A stretch of 64,000 bases of DNA from Parietaria judaica. Lineage: Eukaryota; Streptophyta; Magnoliopsida; Rosales; Urticaceae. Shown piece after piece: positions 11,485 to 24,632 of the stretch. Every line of letters begins with the position of its first letter. The first letter of the stretch is position 1. Both the position numbers and the translations under genes were made by a program. The DNA is taken from the NCBI GenBank assembly GCA_954871525.1, contig OX940864.1, forward strand, positions 1,668,001 to 1,732,000, given 5' to 3'. The notes beneath the pieces are model-generated. The model saw only the letters and a list, made by a program, of their open reading frames with translations, did not search any database and had not been told where the DNA came from.

Positions 11485-12470
11485 GGGTAAACTGTGGCTA
11501 ATGTACCCAATGTTTAATTGGCTATGGATTATGTACTCAATATTTATTTTCGACGGTTAATGTAACTAAACCTAATTCCGTTAGATTTTTTCGTGTTTTC
11601 TGTCACTTGACCGTCAGCGAGTGATTCCTCCTCTATATGTAGACTTTTTGTATTTTTGACATAACTCACTCATTTTTTGTCCACATTTTACGCACGACCT
11701 ACGGTTGGAAAGATAAGAGATAGATCTACAACTTTGGTGTTTTAAGTTTTGTAAAAAGGTTTTTAAAAAAATACGAAATTCCAATTACAACGTAAAAATG
11801 GACATTAGTCTAATGAAAAATATTTGGTTCGAGTAAATTTTAATATATTTAATGACTTTTTAAGATGAAACGTGAAACTATAAAGTTGTATAAATTTTTT
11901 ATCTTTCCAACGGTAATTTATTTATATATTTTGGACAAAAAATGAGTGAGTTATGCCAAAAATATGAAAGATGTGATGTTAAAAAATCTTTCGTATTTTT
12001 GGCATAACTTATTTTTTATCCAAAATTTATAAATAAACTACCATTGGAAATATAAAAGATTTATCTACAACGTTTTAGTTTTACGTTTTATCAGAAAAAG
12101 TCATTAAGTATATTAAAATTTGCTCGAAACAAATATTTTGCATTATAGTAATGTCCAGTTTTACTTTGTAATTGAAATTTCATATTTTTTTAAAAATCTT
12201 TTTACAAAACTTAAAACACCAAAGTTGTAGATCTATCTCTTATCTTTCCAACCGTAGGTCATGCATAAAATTTGGACAAAAAATTAGTGAGTTATGTCAA
12301 AAATACAAAAAATGTACATATAGATGAAAAATCACTCGCTGACGGTCAAGTGACGGAAAACACGAAAAAGTCTAACAGAATCAATTCTGGATACATTAGC
12401 CGTCGAAAATAAACATTAGGTACATAATCCGCAGTCAATCAAACATTAGATACATTAATCACAGTTTACC
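11485..12470. mobile_element. Foldback MITE, family C (986 bp), 9-bp target duplication
   Basis: Ends GGGTAAACTGTGG and CCGCAGTCAATC...CACAGTTTACC are inverted copies; the arms pair over nearly the full length and meet at about 11980. A perfect 9-bp direct repeat TTTTTTTAA flanks it (11476-11484 and 12471-12479). A 9-bp duplication with long terminal inverted repeats is the hallmark of Mutator-like elements. There is no transposase, so it is non-autonomous. Confidence 0.88.
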
Positions 12471-13751
12471 TTTTTTTAAATTGTTAAAAGCTTGTTCACT
12501 TGTCCTCAAATAGTGTTATTAATTTGCTATATATATATAGAGAGTTACACTCACACTATATCATGAGAATGCATGTGCATTTTCGTACGTCAAAAACTTT
12601 AGAAGGATTTATTGACCCGACAGGGAAGTCGCTAACAACTCAAAGTACTCTTTGTCGAGTTTTTCTCAACCAATAATAACATAAAATATAATTAAATAGA
12701 TTCCTATTTATTAATTATCATAATTAATGTCTCTTAATTAGCCAGATAGGGTTTTATTCCATTTTGACGCTCATCACGACATTTTTTGTTTATGTCAATA
12801 TTTACATAGATAAAAACACTACATTCACTTCCGTGATTGGTGCTAGTTTTATTTCTTTTGTCTTAATTACTTAAATAACTAGTTGCTTAATTATTTTAGT
12901 CATTTTCAGGAAGTACGTACTTGAAAGGTGTTATTTAGTCCAATATTATATTTGCATGGCCAAACTTCTAATTTTGACTGAACTACGTACATGCAAGACT
13001 CAGCCACTAAATTATTGTGCCAATAAATTTATTATATTATTGAAATATTAATTTATAAAAAATAAATTTAACTCTTTAGAAAATCTCATATATAAATAAA
13101 TATTCATAATTCTTTTTCATTTGAATCAATCATAGGGGAACCAAGAATCGGGGAGAGGGGGCTCAAAAGTTATAACAAAACAGAGCCAAAACTTTAACAA
13201 AAACAAGAAGCATAACCTGTCTAAATTTTTTGGACCAAACACAAAAGGTTAAAATCCCAAATACCTAAGAGTAACGAGTTTCTGAATCGCTGAGAGCCCG
13301 AGACTGCGGTAATTTGAATGCCGGGAATGCAGCGAATAAATACAAAGATCGAAACACATCTGGTTCAAAAACGAAACAATCGAAAGTCGAAACACATAAG
13401 CAATCAGTCAATTACAAAAGCCCTAATACAATTTAAAGCTTTTTGCCTACGTTTGTGTTTCATGTCGTGTAAGTCCCAACAATTTTCTGTTGTTGTTAAA
13501 GCCAAAAATTAGACTTCCCGTAATATATGATATTCTTGTACGTATAGATTTGTTATATGTTAAAAAGTGTTCAAAATACTATAAGGAAAACGATGACAGG
13601 AGTGAACTTCAACGTTTTCAACCTCAACGATACTTAATTAGAAGCGTGCTTAAAACTTGTTACTATTCAATTGGATGTTCTAAATTTTATTTTATAAGCT
13701 TTACAACATTTTAACAACGTGCCAACTAAGTGCAAACTATTAATAAAAGTA
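12471..13751. other. Intergenic DNA, no gene seen
   Basis: AT-rich. Sequence near 13130-13200 (GGGGAACCAAGAATCGGGG) resembles a block at 29338-29370 and is probably a fragment of another dispersed repeat. The short frames at 13318 and 13490 have no recognisable features. Confidence 0.45.
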
Positions 13752-14168
13752 GGTTTAATGACGGCGAAAATACTCAAAATTTGGTCAAAGAACATTTCGT
13801 GTACGTAAAGTCTTAAAGTAGTGGCAAAAGTATTTAAAGTCATTTTTGAGGCGTTGACCACTCCATTCTCGTAACGCAGTTAACTTACCCGTTGACTTTG
13901 GCCACGTGGACAAACATGGGTTGCTGACATAGTAATTTTTTGCCACGTGGACGTTGATTTGGGCTCGTCCACGTGGCAAAAAAATTGTTATGTCAGCAAC
14001 CCACGTTTGTCCACGTGGCTAGAGTTAACGGGTAAGTTAACTGCGCTACGAGAATGAAGTGGTCAACGCTCTAAATGCAACTTCAGATACTTTTGCCACC
14101 ACTGTTAAACTATAAATACGCGAGAAGTTCTTTGACCAAACTTTGGATATTTTCGCCGTCATTAACCC
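13752..14168. mobile_element. Foldback MITE, family A, copy 3, with four G-boxes
   Basis: Starts GGTTTAATGACGGCG and ends CGCCGTCATTAACCC. Flanking 9-bp repeats ATAAAAGTA and ATATAAGTA (13743-13751, 14169-14177) match at 8 of 9 positions. The arms contain four CACGTG motifs (about 13902, 13945, 13969, 14010), two in each arm. Confidence 0.87.
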
Positions 14169-15415
14169 ATATAAGTATCAGTTAATGCCTTAATTTAAAC
14201 TCTGTCTGTCTCTCGGTCAAAGTAGGTTATCTCTTTCTCTCTGCCATCCAACAATTTTTATGTTCATACGGAAGTCGGTCGAATCATATATAGTATGCAT
14301 ACATGTACATATATAATTACAGTCTATAGATATAAGACAGAAGACACGTGTATATTATTGATAAGGTGACGAAAAATAAAATTAAAAGAAACAGAAAGCA
14401 ATCAAGCGTGCAGGATTTCTGCTCTTATTAGAACATTATATATATAAAAGAAAATAGCTCTTAAATTATTATTATTTATCCATTTATTTTTGCTGAATTG
14501 TCGCCACGATCTACGGTTACATATTATGGGCCAAAAGTGTTATTGTTGTTACCAAATAATTTATTTTAATTAACATTTAAAAAACAGTAAATGTGCCCAC
14601 TTCCAGTTCCCACTTTGAAATTGCAAAATAAATAATTTTGTACGTTTTCTACTAAATTTATCAGTACCTTCATAGGTGGTCGTCCACGCGCTTCTTGTAC
14701 ACTAAGATTCATGGAATGTATTATTTATTTATTTTTTGGATCTTAAATAAAGTTATTCGAAGTAGATTCAATGACAAGAAGAAGAAGAAAAAACAAAGTA
14801 AATACCATATAATATTTAAAAAGCCGAGTTTTCTTTACCGTAAAGTGCTTCAATAAGCTAATAAATTACGGTTCATCTTAGTTGAGATCTTTAAAGAGAT
14901 CGATTTCAACTAATTATTTATTATTAATGGTACTTTATGACTATACGAGCATCAACTATGACAATAATTTCACAAGTAGAGCGACATGGAATCAATGGTA
15001 AAAAAAACTATTTACTTTAACCCTGCCAATAACTAATATATTACCCCTTCTTATCCATTAATTAATTTTAGAATATCAGCCGCATAGTATTTAAATTTTG
15101 ATCCTCTCAGATAACATGAGTTCAAAAGAAAAATAAAATAATAAAAGAAAATTTGAAGTGACTCTTACTTTCGTCAATATTTTTTTCACATAATACCATG
15201 TGGAGTCAAATTAGTTGAAATACGCATCGCTTTAATTTTATACAACGTTTATCGTATTATGGGACATTTGGCCAAAATTATAAATAAAAAATAAACAAAA
15301 ATATGAGTTGCTTCAATTTATCAATTTTATATATTATTTGACTATTGTTTTTACGATCAATGTTGTCTCGATTATTCAAAATTGTACTTATCCCGTCAAT
15401 AACTTATTAATTTTA
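14169..15415. other. AT-rich intergenic DNA
   Basis: No gene or clear repeat was recognised beyond homopolymer and AT-rich tracts. Confidence 0.5.
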
Positions 15416-16497
15416 GGGAAAATTACGGCAAAAATACCCAACCTTTGGTCAACCTGCCTCCCGTGTACCCAACCATTAAAACTAGCGGCAAAAATACCCA
15501 ACGTGCGTTGACCGTGACTTTGGCATAAAACCGTTAAATTTTCTGTTAAACCGTTAAATAATTTTTAATTTTTTTAATATACATATTATATTATCAAGTT
15601 ATGACCAAAATATACATATTATATTATCATAATTTGAGGATATATGCGCTAAGAGTTTCACATATATATATACATATTATATAATATATCTTTGAGATGC
15701 CATGCTATATATTTAGCTTAGTCCCCAAAATATCTTACGATCAAAGGTGCCGTTTTAGGATATTTAAAAAAAAAAGCCCGGATACAGACCTGTCCGGGTC
15801 CGGGAAAAAAAAAATCCCGGACAGGTCCGGATCCGGGTTATTTTTATTTTTATTTTTTTAGTTAAAAGTGTTTTATTTCTTGTTTAGTCCCTAATGCCGT
15901 TTTATCTGGGCCGTTGATCTTGATCATCCAACGGCCCATAATTAAAAAGGGCTTTAATTTTTTTAAATAAATATCCGGATCCGGACATGTCCGAATATTT
16001 ATTTATCCGGATTCGTGTTTTTCCGAACCCGGATATGTGTCCGGGTTTTTTAATTATTTTTTTTAAATCCGTATTAAATATCTAATAAATATTTTGGGGA
16101 CTAATTATGATAGTCAAATGTAATAAAAACAATATGATTAAGTTTTTGTTTAAAGATTGACTGTCAACCTTAAATTGACTATGTAATTGTTTTTTTCATG
16201 ATTAGGTTTAGTCAATTGATGTTTTGACTAACTTTTGTGTTATTCTTTGTATTTGGAATTCAAGTATTTATCACTAATCAAGTAAAGAAAAAAATATATA
16301 AATTCAAAAAAATTTAAAAAAAAAGTTTGGGTATTTTTGCCGCTAACGGCCACATTGCGAATGTTAACGGAAAATTTAATGGTTTTATGCCAAAGTCACG
16401 GTCAACGCACGTTGGGTATTTTTGCCGCCAATTTTAAAAGTTGGGTACACGGGAGACAGATTGACTAAAGATTGAGTATTTTTGCCGTAATTTACCC
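15416..16497. mobile_element. Foldback MITE, family D (1082 bp), perfect 9-bp target duplication
   Basis: The left arm begins GGGAAAATTACGGCAAAAAT and the right arm ends with the matching complement ATTTTTGCCGTAATTTACCC. Flanking repeats TTAATTTTA (15407-15415, 16498-16506) are identical. The middle (about 15770-16060) holds further inverted blocks of CCGGATCCGG type. No transposase is present. The terminal sequence grammar matches family A (CGGCAAAAATACCCAA). Confidence 0.9.
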
Positions 16498-19400
16498 TTA
16501 ATTTTATAATTGTCTGAGAAAAATTGAGAGATTGCTTTAGAACGAAGAATGAGATAGCATTGAACACTGTGCATGCCCGACTGACACGTGTCGTCTTGCA
16601 TGAAGCCCATAAAAAAAAAAACAAAAAAAAAAACAAAAGTAAAAAAGAGGGTCAAAAGTGAAGATATAAATGTAGCCGTTACCACTAAGCAAAGCCATGC
16701 CTTCATAATTGGCGTGTCTCTCTTTCTTCTTTTCCCATTTCCCGCGACTTTATTCTATTTTTTTATTTAATTTAATTTAAAATAAAAGGAAAACGGAATA
16801 ATCTATTTACGGAGAAAGACAAAATTATGTACTGACACGCCCGTGCCTCTCTCTTTTACCGAATTGCCCTCCTTCTTGCGTGGAATATCACCCCATGCCA
16901 CTGTGACGTGGCACTCTTAACAAGTATATATTATAAATTTATAATGTTAGGACGTGGGAGAGTCGTGTAGTTATAAGTTATAACATCTTACAAATTACGG
17001 TTTCTTAAGAACTTGTTACCGTTGATAATAAATAATGTGTAAGTAATTTTACTTGATTTAGAGTTAATTCAACTATATATTTCTTAAAAAAAAAAATCGG
17101 ATTTAAATTTTAGTAGACGCAAATCTGTGACTTTAGCTACTAAGTTTTAACTATTCAGTAATCGTATAGGAAAATTGATTCAAAAAAAATATAAATATTC
17201 AAGTCTTCTCGACTTTTGGAGATAAATTTTGATAATTTTTTACTCACGTTGTGATTCAAATTACAAGAAATCATTTCCCTATATATTTTCATAAATTTAA
17301 ACCGAAAATGATTATACCACACCAAAATCACATCGGAAGAACCATTCCCGCTATTTTTATAATTAGAAAAACTATTCTGACTCAATGAAATTTATTTGGC
17401 TTAATAGTAACTCTATTACATACCTCTCACACAAATGCATGTCTCTTTTACATGTGTATATTTGGTCAATAATCTAACATATTCTTACATGTGTAAGAAC
17501 AATGGCCTGTTAATCATTGAAACCGAAAACTATTTGCATGCTTTATTGGTTAATTATTCATGCATTAACAATAAAAATATGTTTTTGTTGGATGGGCCCT
17601 TTTGTTTGAGTGACGCGTCTCCAGCTGTACGGTTTGGAGATTTTGAAGTGGAGAGGAAAGCAAGATTTTGATCTAACGGGGTAACAAAAGCCAACTCGTA
17701 ATTCTTTTGGACCATTTTATAAATTACAATATAATTCAAAGCAAAGCAATGTGGTCTCTTTATTTTCTTTTACGACAAAAGGAGCGTACTTTTATTTAAT
17801 TTTACTTTATCCACCCATTGAATTTGTTTTATTACTCTGTAAAACCAAACACCAATTCACATGTTCAACCCCATTCCAACAATAAATAAATAAATACAAA
17901 TAATATGAAACACTAAGACCAATCGAAAACGCGTTCGATTGAATGACTTGTTTGCCCACTAATATATTTCTTAATTTCCACTCTTTTATTGGCAAAAGTC
18001 ACATTTTCAATGGCTTTCAATACACAATAAATGGATGACAGAAAAAGAAAATAAATTAAAATAGGATGATCGTTTAAAGTCATTGATGTTTTACTTAAGC
18101 TACTAAAGTAATTAAAGAAGACATTATTAACATTTTGGGCAATATATGCAAATTATCAACGGTTAATTATGAAGCTTTGACTCCATAATTACATGAGTAT
18201 TACCGTGATCAAGATTAATAATTTATACTCAATAAAGACTCCATTGCAACCAAAATTCTTGAAATGATCTATATGAGTCACTGGTTTTGAATAACTTCTA
18301 GTATAATTTTTTTTTTCTCCAAAGAAATGTATCATTTTTTACTTTTAACATCACATTTTGAAGTTACTTGCAAATAATCTTGTAGTTATAGTAACCAGAA
18401 ATCCGAAATTCCTGTAAAAATATGGAAAAAACCCGAAACCAGAACTTTCTAGTTTTGGATTTTTATGGATTCAGAAGTTCTGGTTCCGGTTAAATCCTGA
18501 AAAATCCGGATTCCAGTTTTTCTTTTATCCAATCTGAACCGTTGATATTTTTTTTATCCGACGGTCGATTTAAAAAAAAAAAACCGAATGAAAAGGGTAA
18601 TACTCATGTAATTACGGATAAAAGCCAGAATCGTAATTTCTGGTTCCGAGCAAAATCCAAAACAAAAAAAAATCTGATTTTGATTTTTATCAGATTTATG
18701 TAAAACAGAATCAGAAATCATATTTTTTTTGCATTACTTGCAAAGTACTCATTTAGAAAATATGTTTAAATAAAATGTGAAAATTATCATGAAATATGTT
18801 AATTCAATGAGACGAGATGTGAAAATTATTAGCAACCTAGTGAATTTGATTACAATTAACATATGCATCTGTTTTTTTTTTTAATATAATTTAATAATTC
18901 ATTAAATTATCTCAACTTTACTTGAAGCCTCTTTAGTAAACCTAACCCATCATCTTAAACCTAAGAATTGAAAAATAAGGATTAGTAACTCCATAAGTAC
19001 TCATTTTATTTTTATTTTTATAGTAGTATAGATTCAATATTTTTAAACTAAAGTAAAATAATGTTTATTATTTTATTTATCATCAACATTCAATACATTT
19101 TCAAAACTATCTTAATATAATTTTAGATGTGTCGCTAATAAAATTTACTATATCAAAGTGTCAGATGCTCAACATATGTCACATTCAAAATTCAATTAAG
19201 TCAATTAATTTTTTAATGACATTTTTAAAACTATCTTAATATAATTTTGGATGTGTCGTTAATAAAATTTACTATATCAAAGTGTCAGATGCTCAAGATA
19301 CGCCACATTCAAAATTCAATAAAGTCAATTTATTTTTGAATGAGGCGACTCTATGGGGTAAGATTACATATACTCATATTATTAGATATATTCGCAACGT

Positions 19401-19628
19401 TAAAACATGTTGACGCTATTGGTCACAAACACTATCGATTAAGATTACAAATTTACGAAATTTCTAGATCTCACTAAGATTGAACTCGGGAACTCTCATA
19501 GAGTTTTGTAGTGAATTTACCACTAAGTAAAACAAACTTGGTGAGTGAACATCTAGAATTTCAACTAAAATATTTTTTTAGTTTGATCAGTATATGACAT
19601 TAGATATTTATGTTGAGGTAAAATATAA
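16498..19628. other. Intergenic DNA, no gene recognised
   Basis: About 3.1 kb without a supported gene. Around 18395-18730 there are repeated forms of CAGAA(A)TC and GGTTCCGG blocks on both strands, possibly a decayed foldback element. A tandem duplication is listed separately at 19094-19338. Confidence 0.5.
19094..19338. repeat. Tandem duplication of about 125 bp
   Basis: Two adjacent copies, each containing AACTATCTTAATATAATTTT and CAAAGTGTCAGATGCTCAA, differ at a handful of bases. Non-coding. Confidence 0.85.
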
Positions 19629-20097
19629 TGGTTAGTGACGGCAAAAATACCCAAAGTTTGGTCAAAGAACCCCTCGTGTACCCAAAGTTTAAAAGTGGTG
19701 GCAAAAATACCCAAAGTCGCATTTAGGGAGTTGACCACTCCATTCTCGTAACGCCGTTAACTTACCGGTTAACTCTAGCCACGTGGACAATTTTGTTTTG
19801 TTAAGTGTAATCATTAGGGGTTCAATTAGTTGTATTAAATAGTGTTTATTAGGGGTTTAATTCGTTGTTTTGTCGTAAACGAGGCTGATTTGGGCTCATC
19901 CATGTGGCAAAAATTGTTATGTCAGCAACCCACGTTTGTCCGCGTGGCAATAGTTAACGGGTAAGTTAACGGCGTTACGAGAATGGACTGGTCAACTCCC
20001 CAAATGCGACTTTGGGTATTTTTACCACCACTTTTAAACTTTGGGTACATGAGGGGTTCTTTGACCAAACTTTAGGTATTTTTGCCGTCATTAACCC
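19629..20097. mobile_element. Foldback MITE, family A, copy 4, next to the protease promoter
   Basis: Starts TGGTTAGTGACGGCAAAAAT and ends ATTTTTGCCGTCATTAACCC, with a perfect 9-bp target duplication AAAATATAA (19620-19628, 20098-20106). It has a CACGTG motif at about 19781; the partner sites in the right arm have decayed to CATGTG and CGCGTG. It ends about 70 bp upstream of the putative TATA box of the subtilase gene. Confidence 0.92.
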
Positions 20098-20163
20098 AAA
20101 ATATAAAGAATAGTGGCAATTAAGTAAATAAGATGGAAAAGCAGTCCCTATTCCGAAGCTTCA

Positions 20164-20174
20164 CCAAATATAAA
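20164..20174 (+). promoter_or_regulatory. Putative TATA box of the subtilase gene
   Basis: CAAATATAAAC lies about 90 bp upstream of the start codon, at a plausible core-promoter distance for a short leader. Inferred from position and sequence only. Confidence 0.5.
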
Positions 20175-20256
20175 CCCGACACGAGTCTATCTTCCCTTTC
20201 AAACTCCTTCTCAGTCGCATCGCACCCAACCGCGACCGCAGAGAAGAGAACCAGCC

Positions 20257-22869
20257 ATGGAAGCCAAGCTCTGTTCCTTCCTCCTCTTCTCTCTCCTGGT
20301 CCTGCAATGCCGCTCCAAGCAGACCTACATCGTCCACATGCGCGACGGAGCCAAGCCGCTCAACTTCGCCACCTACCGTGACTGGTACTCCTCCAGCCTC
20401 CACGCCGTCGCGTCCTCCTCCTCCGAGGAGGATCAGGTCCTGTACTCGTACGAGAACTCCTACAATGGATTCGCGGTCTCGCTCGAGCCGGAGCAGGCGA
20501 AGCTCCTCAGCGAGTCGAGCGACGTCGCCGGAGTCTACGAGGACACCGTCTACACTCTCCACACCACTCGGACTCCGCAGTTCCTGGGACTGGAGGTCCA
20601 GGGCGGGATCAGCGCCTACCGTGACGTCACCCAGGCGGCGCACGACGTCATCGTCGGGGTTCTGGACACCGGAGTTTGGCCGGAGTCGAAGAGCTTCTCC
20701 GACGACGGAATGCCGCCGATCCCGGCGCGGTGGAAGGGCGAGTGCGAGGCGGCGTCGGACTTTGCGCCGTCGCTCTGCAACAAGAAGCTCATCGGCGCGA
20801 GAAGCTTCTCGAAAGGGTAAAACTCTGCATTTCTATTTTGCTCGAGAATTAGCGAATATTTAGATTCAGAGGAGTGATGATTCTAGGAGACTGATCGCAG
20901 CTTTCTCTCGATCCAGTTCGTTTCTTCAATGGTGTTTGATTCACTTCACTGGTCTTTCACTTTGAATTCTCTTCGTTTTTTGTAGATCAAGTTTACGTAA
21001 AGATAGATTTAAACTGGTTCGAGCTTTTTGGGAAACGATCTCAATCTTGAATTGAACTGAATTGAATGAACAGGTATCAGATGGCGTCGGGAGGAGCGAA
21101 GAAAGAGGCGGTGTCGGCGCGCGACAGGGACGGGCACGGCACCCACACGGCGAGCACGGCGGCGGGTGCTCATGTCCCGAACGCTACTTTGCTAGGGTAC
21201 GCGACGGGGACGGCTCGTGGGATGGCGCCGCGTGCCCGCGTTGCAGCGTACAAGGTGTGCTGGAGTACCGGGTGTTTTGGGTCGGATATATTGGCCGGGA
21301 TCGATCGGGCCATCGCTGACGGTGTCGACGTGCTGTCGATGTCCCTCGGTGGCGGATCTGCACCGTATTACCGTGACACGATTGCAATCGGTGCGTTTGC
21401 CGCCATGGAGAAGGGCATTTTCGTCTCGTGCTCGGCAGGCAACAGCGGGCCTACTAGAGCTTCCTTGGCCAACGTCGCTCCGTGGATCATGACGGTCGGT
21501 GCCGGAACACTAGACAGGGATTTCCCGGCTTTTGCTCAGTTGGGTGGGGACTCCAAAACCAGGCTGAAGGGAATCTCGCTCTACAGCGGACCCGGAATGG
21601 GTGACAAGCCTGTGAAGCTCGCGTACTTCAACGGGACCAACAGCAATCTGTGCTTGAAGGGTTCGCTGAAGCCCGATCTAGTGCGCGGCAAGGTGGTGCT
21701 GTGCGACAGGGGTGTGAGCCCCCGCGTGGATAAAGGCTCGGTGGTTCGCGCCGCCGGGGGGAACGGGATGATCTTGGCTAACACGGCAGCCAACGGGGAG
21801 GAGTTGGTGGCAGACAGCCACTTTCTGCCAGCGGTGGCTGTGGGGAAGAAGGTGGGGGATCGGATCAGGGCGTATGCAATGTCCTATGCAAATCCGACGG
21901 CAGTGCTCACCTTCGGCGGGACGGTGTTGGATGTCCATCCGTCACCGGTAGTGGCAGCGTTCAGCTCGCGAGGCCCGAATCTGGTGACGCCGCAGATCTT
22001 GAAGCCGGATGTGATCGGGCCCGGTGTTAATATTCTGGCCGCTTGGACGGAGGCGGTCGGGCCCACCGGTGAGGCAGAGGACACTAGGAAGACGCAGTTC
22101 AATATCATGTCAGGTATGCGTTATCAGACATAACGGCTAGTTTGAAGATTCTGATTGAGTCCAATCAATAATCTGAAAGCTTATGTCGTTTGATTGGTTA
22201 ATTGTAGGTACATCGATGTCGTGCCCCCACATCAGTGGCCTTGCCGCGCTGCTCAAGGCGGCCCACCCGGGGTGGAGCCCGAGCGCGATCAAGTCCGCCC
22301 TCATGACGACAGCCTACGTCGCCGACAACACCGAGTCCCCGCTCCGGGACGCCGAGGGAGGCGGATTATCGAACCCGTGGGCGCACGGCTCGGGCCATGT
22401 CGACCCGCAGAAAGCCCTCTCCCCGGGCCTCGTCTACGACATCTCCACCCGGGAGTACGCGCAGTTCATCTGCTCGCTCGGCTACACCGCCGAGCACGTG
22501 CAAGCCATTGTCAAGCATCGCAACTTCACCTGCTCGAAGAAGTTCGCTGACCCGGGCGCGCTCAACTACCCGTCCTTCTCCGTCGTGTTCGGGGCCAAGA
22601 GGGTCGTGCGCTACACGCGCCGCCTCACCAATGTAGGCGCTCCGGCATCAATTTACTCCGTCGCCGTCGAAGCTCCCGCCAGCGTGAAGGTCACCGTCAA
22701 GCCCGAGAAGCTCGAGTTCAAGAAGCTCGGGGACCGGCTCCGGTACACGGTCACATTCGTGGCAAGCAGAGGCGCGGCGACGACGAAGCCCGAGTTCGGG
22801 TCGGTCGTGTGGAGCGACGCAGAGCACCGGGTCCAGAGCCCGGTTGCCTTCTCGTGGTCGCAATCGTAA
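20257..22869 (+). CDS. SBT1.8-like: Subtilisin-like serine protease, SBT1.8-type
   Basis: Three exons, 20257-20816, 21074-22113 and 22208-22869, join in frame to 753 residues, the usual length for plant subtilases. An N-terminal hydrophobic signal (about residues 3-19) is followed by an inhibitor I9 prodomain (about 22-103) and the catalytic domain starting near TTRTPQFLG. The catalytic residues are visible: Asp137 (LDTGVWPES), His208 (DGHGTHT), oxyanion Asn310 (SAGNSGP) and Ser536 (GTSMSCPH). A PA insert lies within exon 2, and a fibronectin-III-like tail ends the protein. The second intron splits the glycine codon just before the catalytic serine, so both splice sites are confirmed by the motif. 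From memory the whole protein is closest to Arabidopsis SBT1.8. It should be secreted to the apoplast and process proteins or peptide precursors; its substrate cannot be told. Exons are strongly GC-rich against AT-rich flanks. Confidence 0.96.
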
Positions 22870-24632
22870 AGAAATTGGTCTTATTTCATAATCTCTTGGG
22901 CCCATTTCTCTAAAGGGTAGAGAGAGAGAGGCCCATAAGGCCCAAAATATCAAGTCAGATTAAAAAGAAAAGGAAAAGAAAAAAGAGTTTCTTCCATTTG
23001 ATTATAGTGGAATAAATTTTGGCGATTTAAATTAATCTGACATGATTATTATATATTATATATTATTGTAATTGTAAGTTGTAATGTATTGTAGTGATTT
23101 ATGTGGGAATGATAGAGAGACCACAATCAGAATCAAAATCAAACAGGCTTTCAAAGTTTTCAGCTTTCAGTCACTGATTTGGTTGTCATCTTTTCGTGAC
23201 AAGTCGAGCAAAAAACAAACAGTTTTGTTGTAGACAGTTTTATGAACGAAGAAAGAGGCCTTCCATTTTGCATGCTCTATTTATAGAACCTAATCACTGC
23301 AAAATTCACCCAACATGTTTCCTTATTTTTTGGTTGAAAGTATTAATTTTCAAACATTTTTTCCATGTTTCTATAAATCAGTAATTATTTTTTGTGAAAT
23401 TTATTCTTTCATCTGCTTGATGAAACTTTTATTTAATATTTTATTAATAATCTAAGTAAATTGAACTCATAATTATTTGATAAAATACTATCAAATTTAT
23501 TTTAACACTTCTTCTCACATCATAGGGCAATATGTAATTTTTTTTATTTTTTTTAAAGTGTTGCATTTTTAAATATTTTAAGAGGATGTAGTGTACATCA
23601 ACATGCAAAGTTCTAGAATATTTATGCCAATTACACACACACACACAAACACTATATATATATATATACAATCTGCTAGGAACATGGGCTTGCTGAGGGT
23701 ATTTTCAAGCCGACCCATGACAAAAGCCTGCAAAATTGACGATCTGAGAAGGCAATAATGAAAATCTGAGGGACGTAGGACCACGTATTTGAATAATGGA
23801 CTTGATTCGCAGAGCAGGAATTATTGGACGATAAACCCATCCGTGTCAGATCAAGATTAGCTTGAAGAGTCCTAATCATCGTGTATTAACGCCACTAATT
23901 ACATGACACAAGCTTTTCGTGCCTTCTTTTCAAGCCAAACTTGTCGTGATAAAACTACCCCAAAACAAAATCTTCATCGATTATCTTGTCTAATTGTCAC
24001 TTATGCAAGTTGCTTGTTGTTTTATTATTGTTCGACATCAAGCTATTTTTTCTTAGCCTGACCCGTTTCAAGTGTGTGATCATCGTATAATTTAGGAGCT
24101 CTATGGTGGAAACGGAAGGACCAAGCCGCGGAGATGCGGGCAAGGCCTTGCCCTACGCTAAGCAAATTTTCCGGAGCCCTTAAAATACTTAAAATTGAAT
24201 TTGTTTCAATATTTCATATAATATAAAATAATGTGTAAAAAAATTAAGGCCCTTAAATTTGAGGGCCCGAAGCGCTAATCTTCCTTGCCTATAGCCAAAG
24301 CCGGGCTTGGGTGTAGAGGCTTGCCGTTGGCCGATCCAACATACAAATTTCGGAGGGAAAAAGACGACTAAGCATATTTAAGAAAATGGTATACTTATTC
24401 GCGTAGTACACTCGATTATAGAAATATCTTCGCCTTTGTATTTTTTTCTTCCCAAATTGAGTTTCCACGTAAAATTCATGTGTCGATTAATCTTACGTCG
24501 GTTACTATTGTGTGTTTGATTTGTAACATTTCTTCGATTGCGGCGTATTTGCGAAACAACATTGATATATCATATATGAAGAATACTAGAACTATAAATA
24601 GCAAGGATTTCAGACATGATTTTGTACATCAC
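22870..24632. other. Intergenic DNA between subtilase and G-gamma genes
   Basis: No gene. Contains a CA/TA simple repeat (about 23632-23668). At about 24130-24330, inverted GC-rich ends (GGCAAGGCC and GCCCGAAGCGC blocks) surround an AT-rich core, which looks like another small foldback element with unclear limits. The 3' untranslated region of the protease presumably lies in the first few hundred bases. Confidence 0.45.

Noticed and set aside
20378..20863. Arg/Ser/Thr-rich frames overlapping the protease exons on both strands
   Set aside because: They are GC-driven shadow frames of the subtilase exons.
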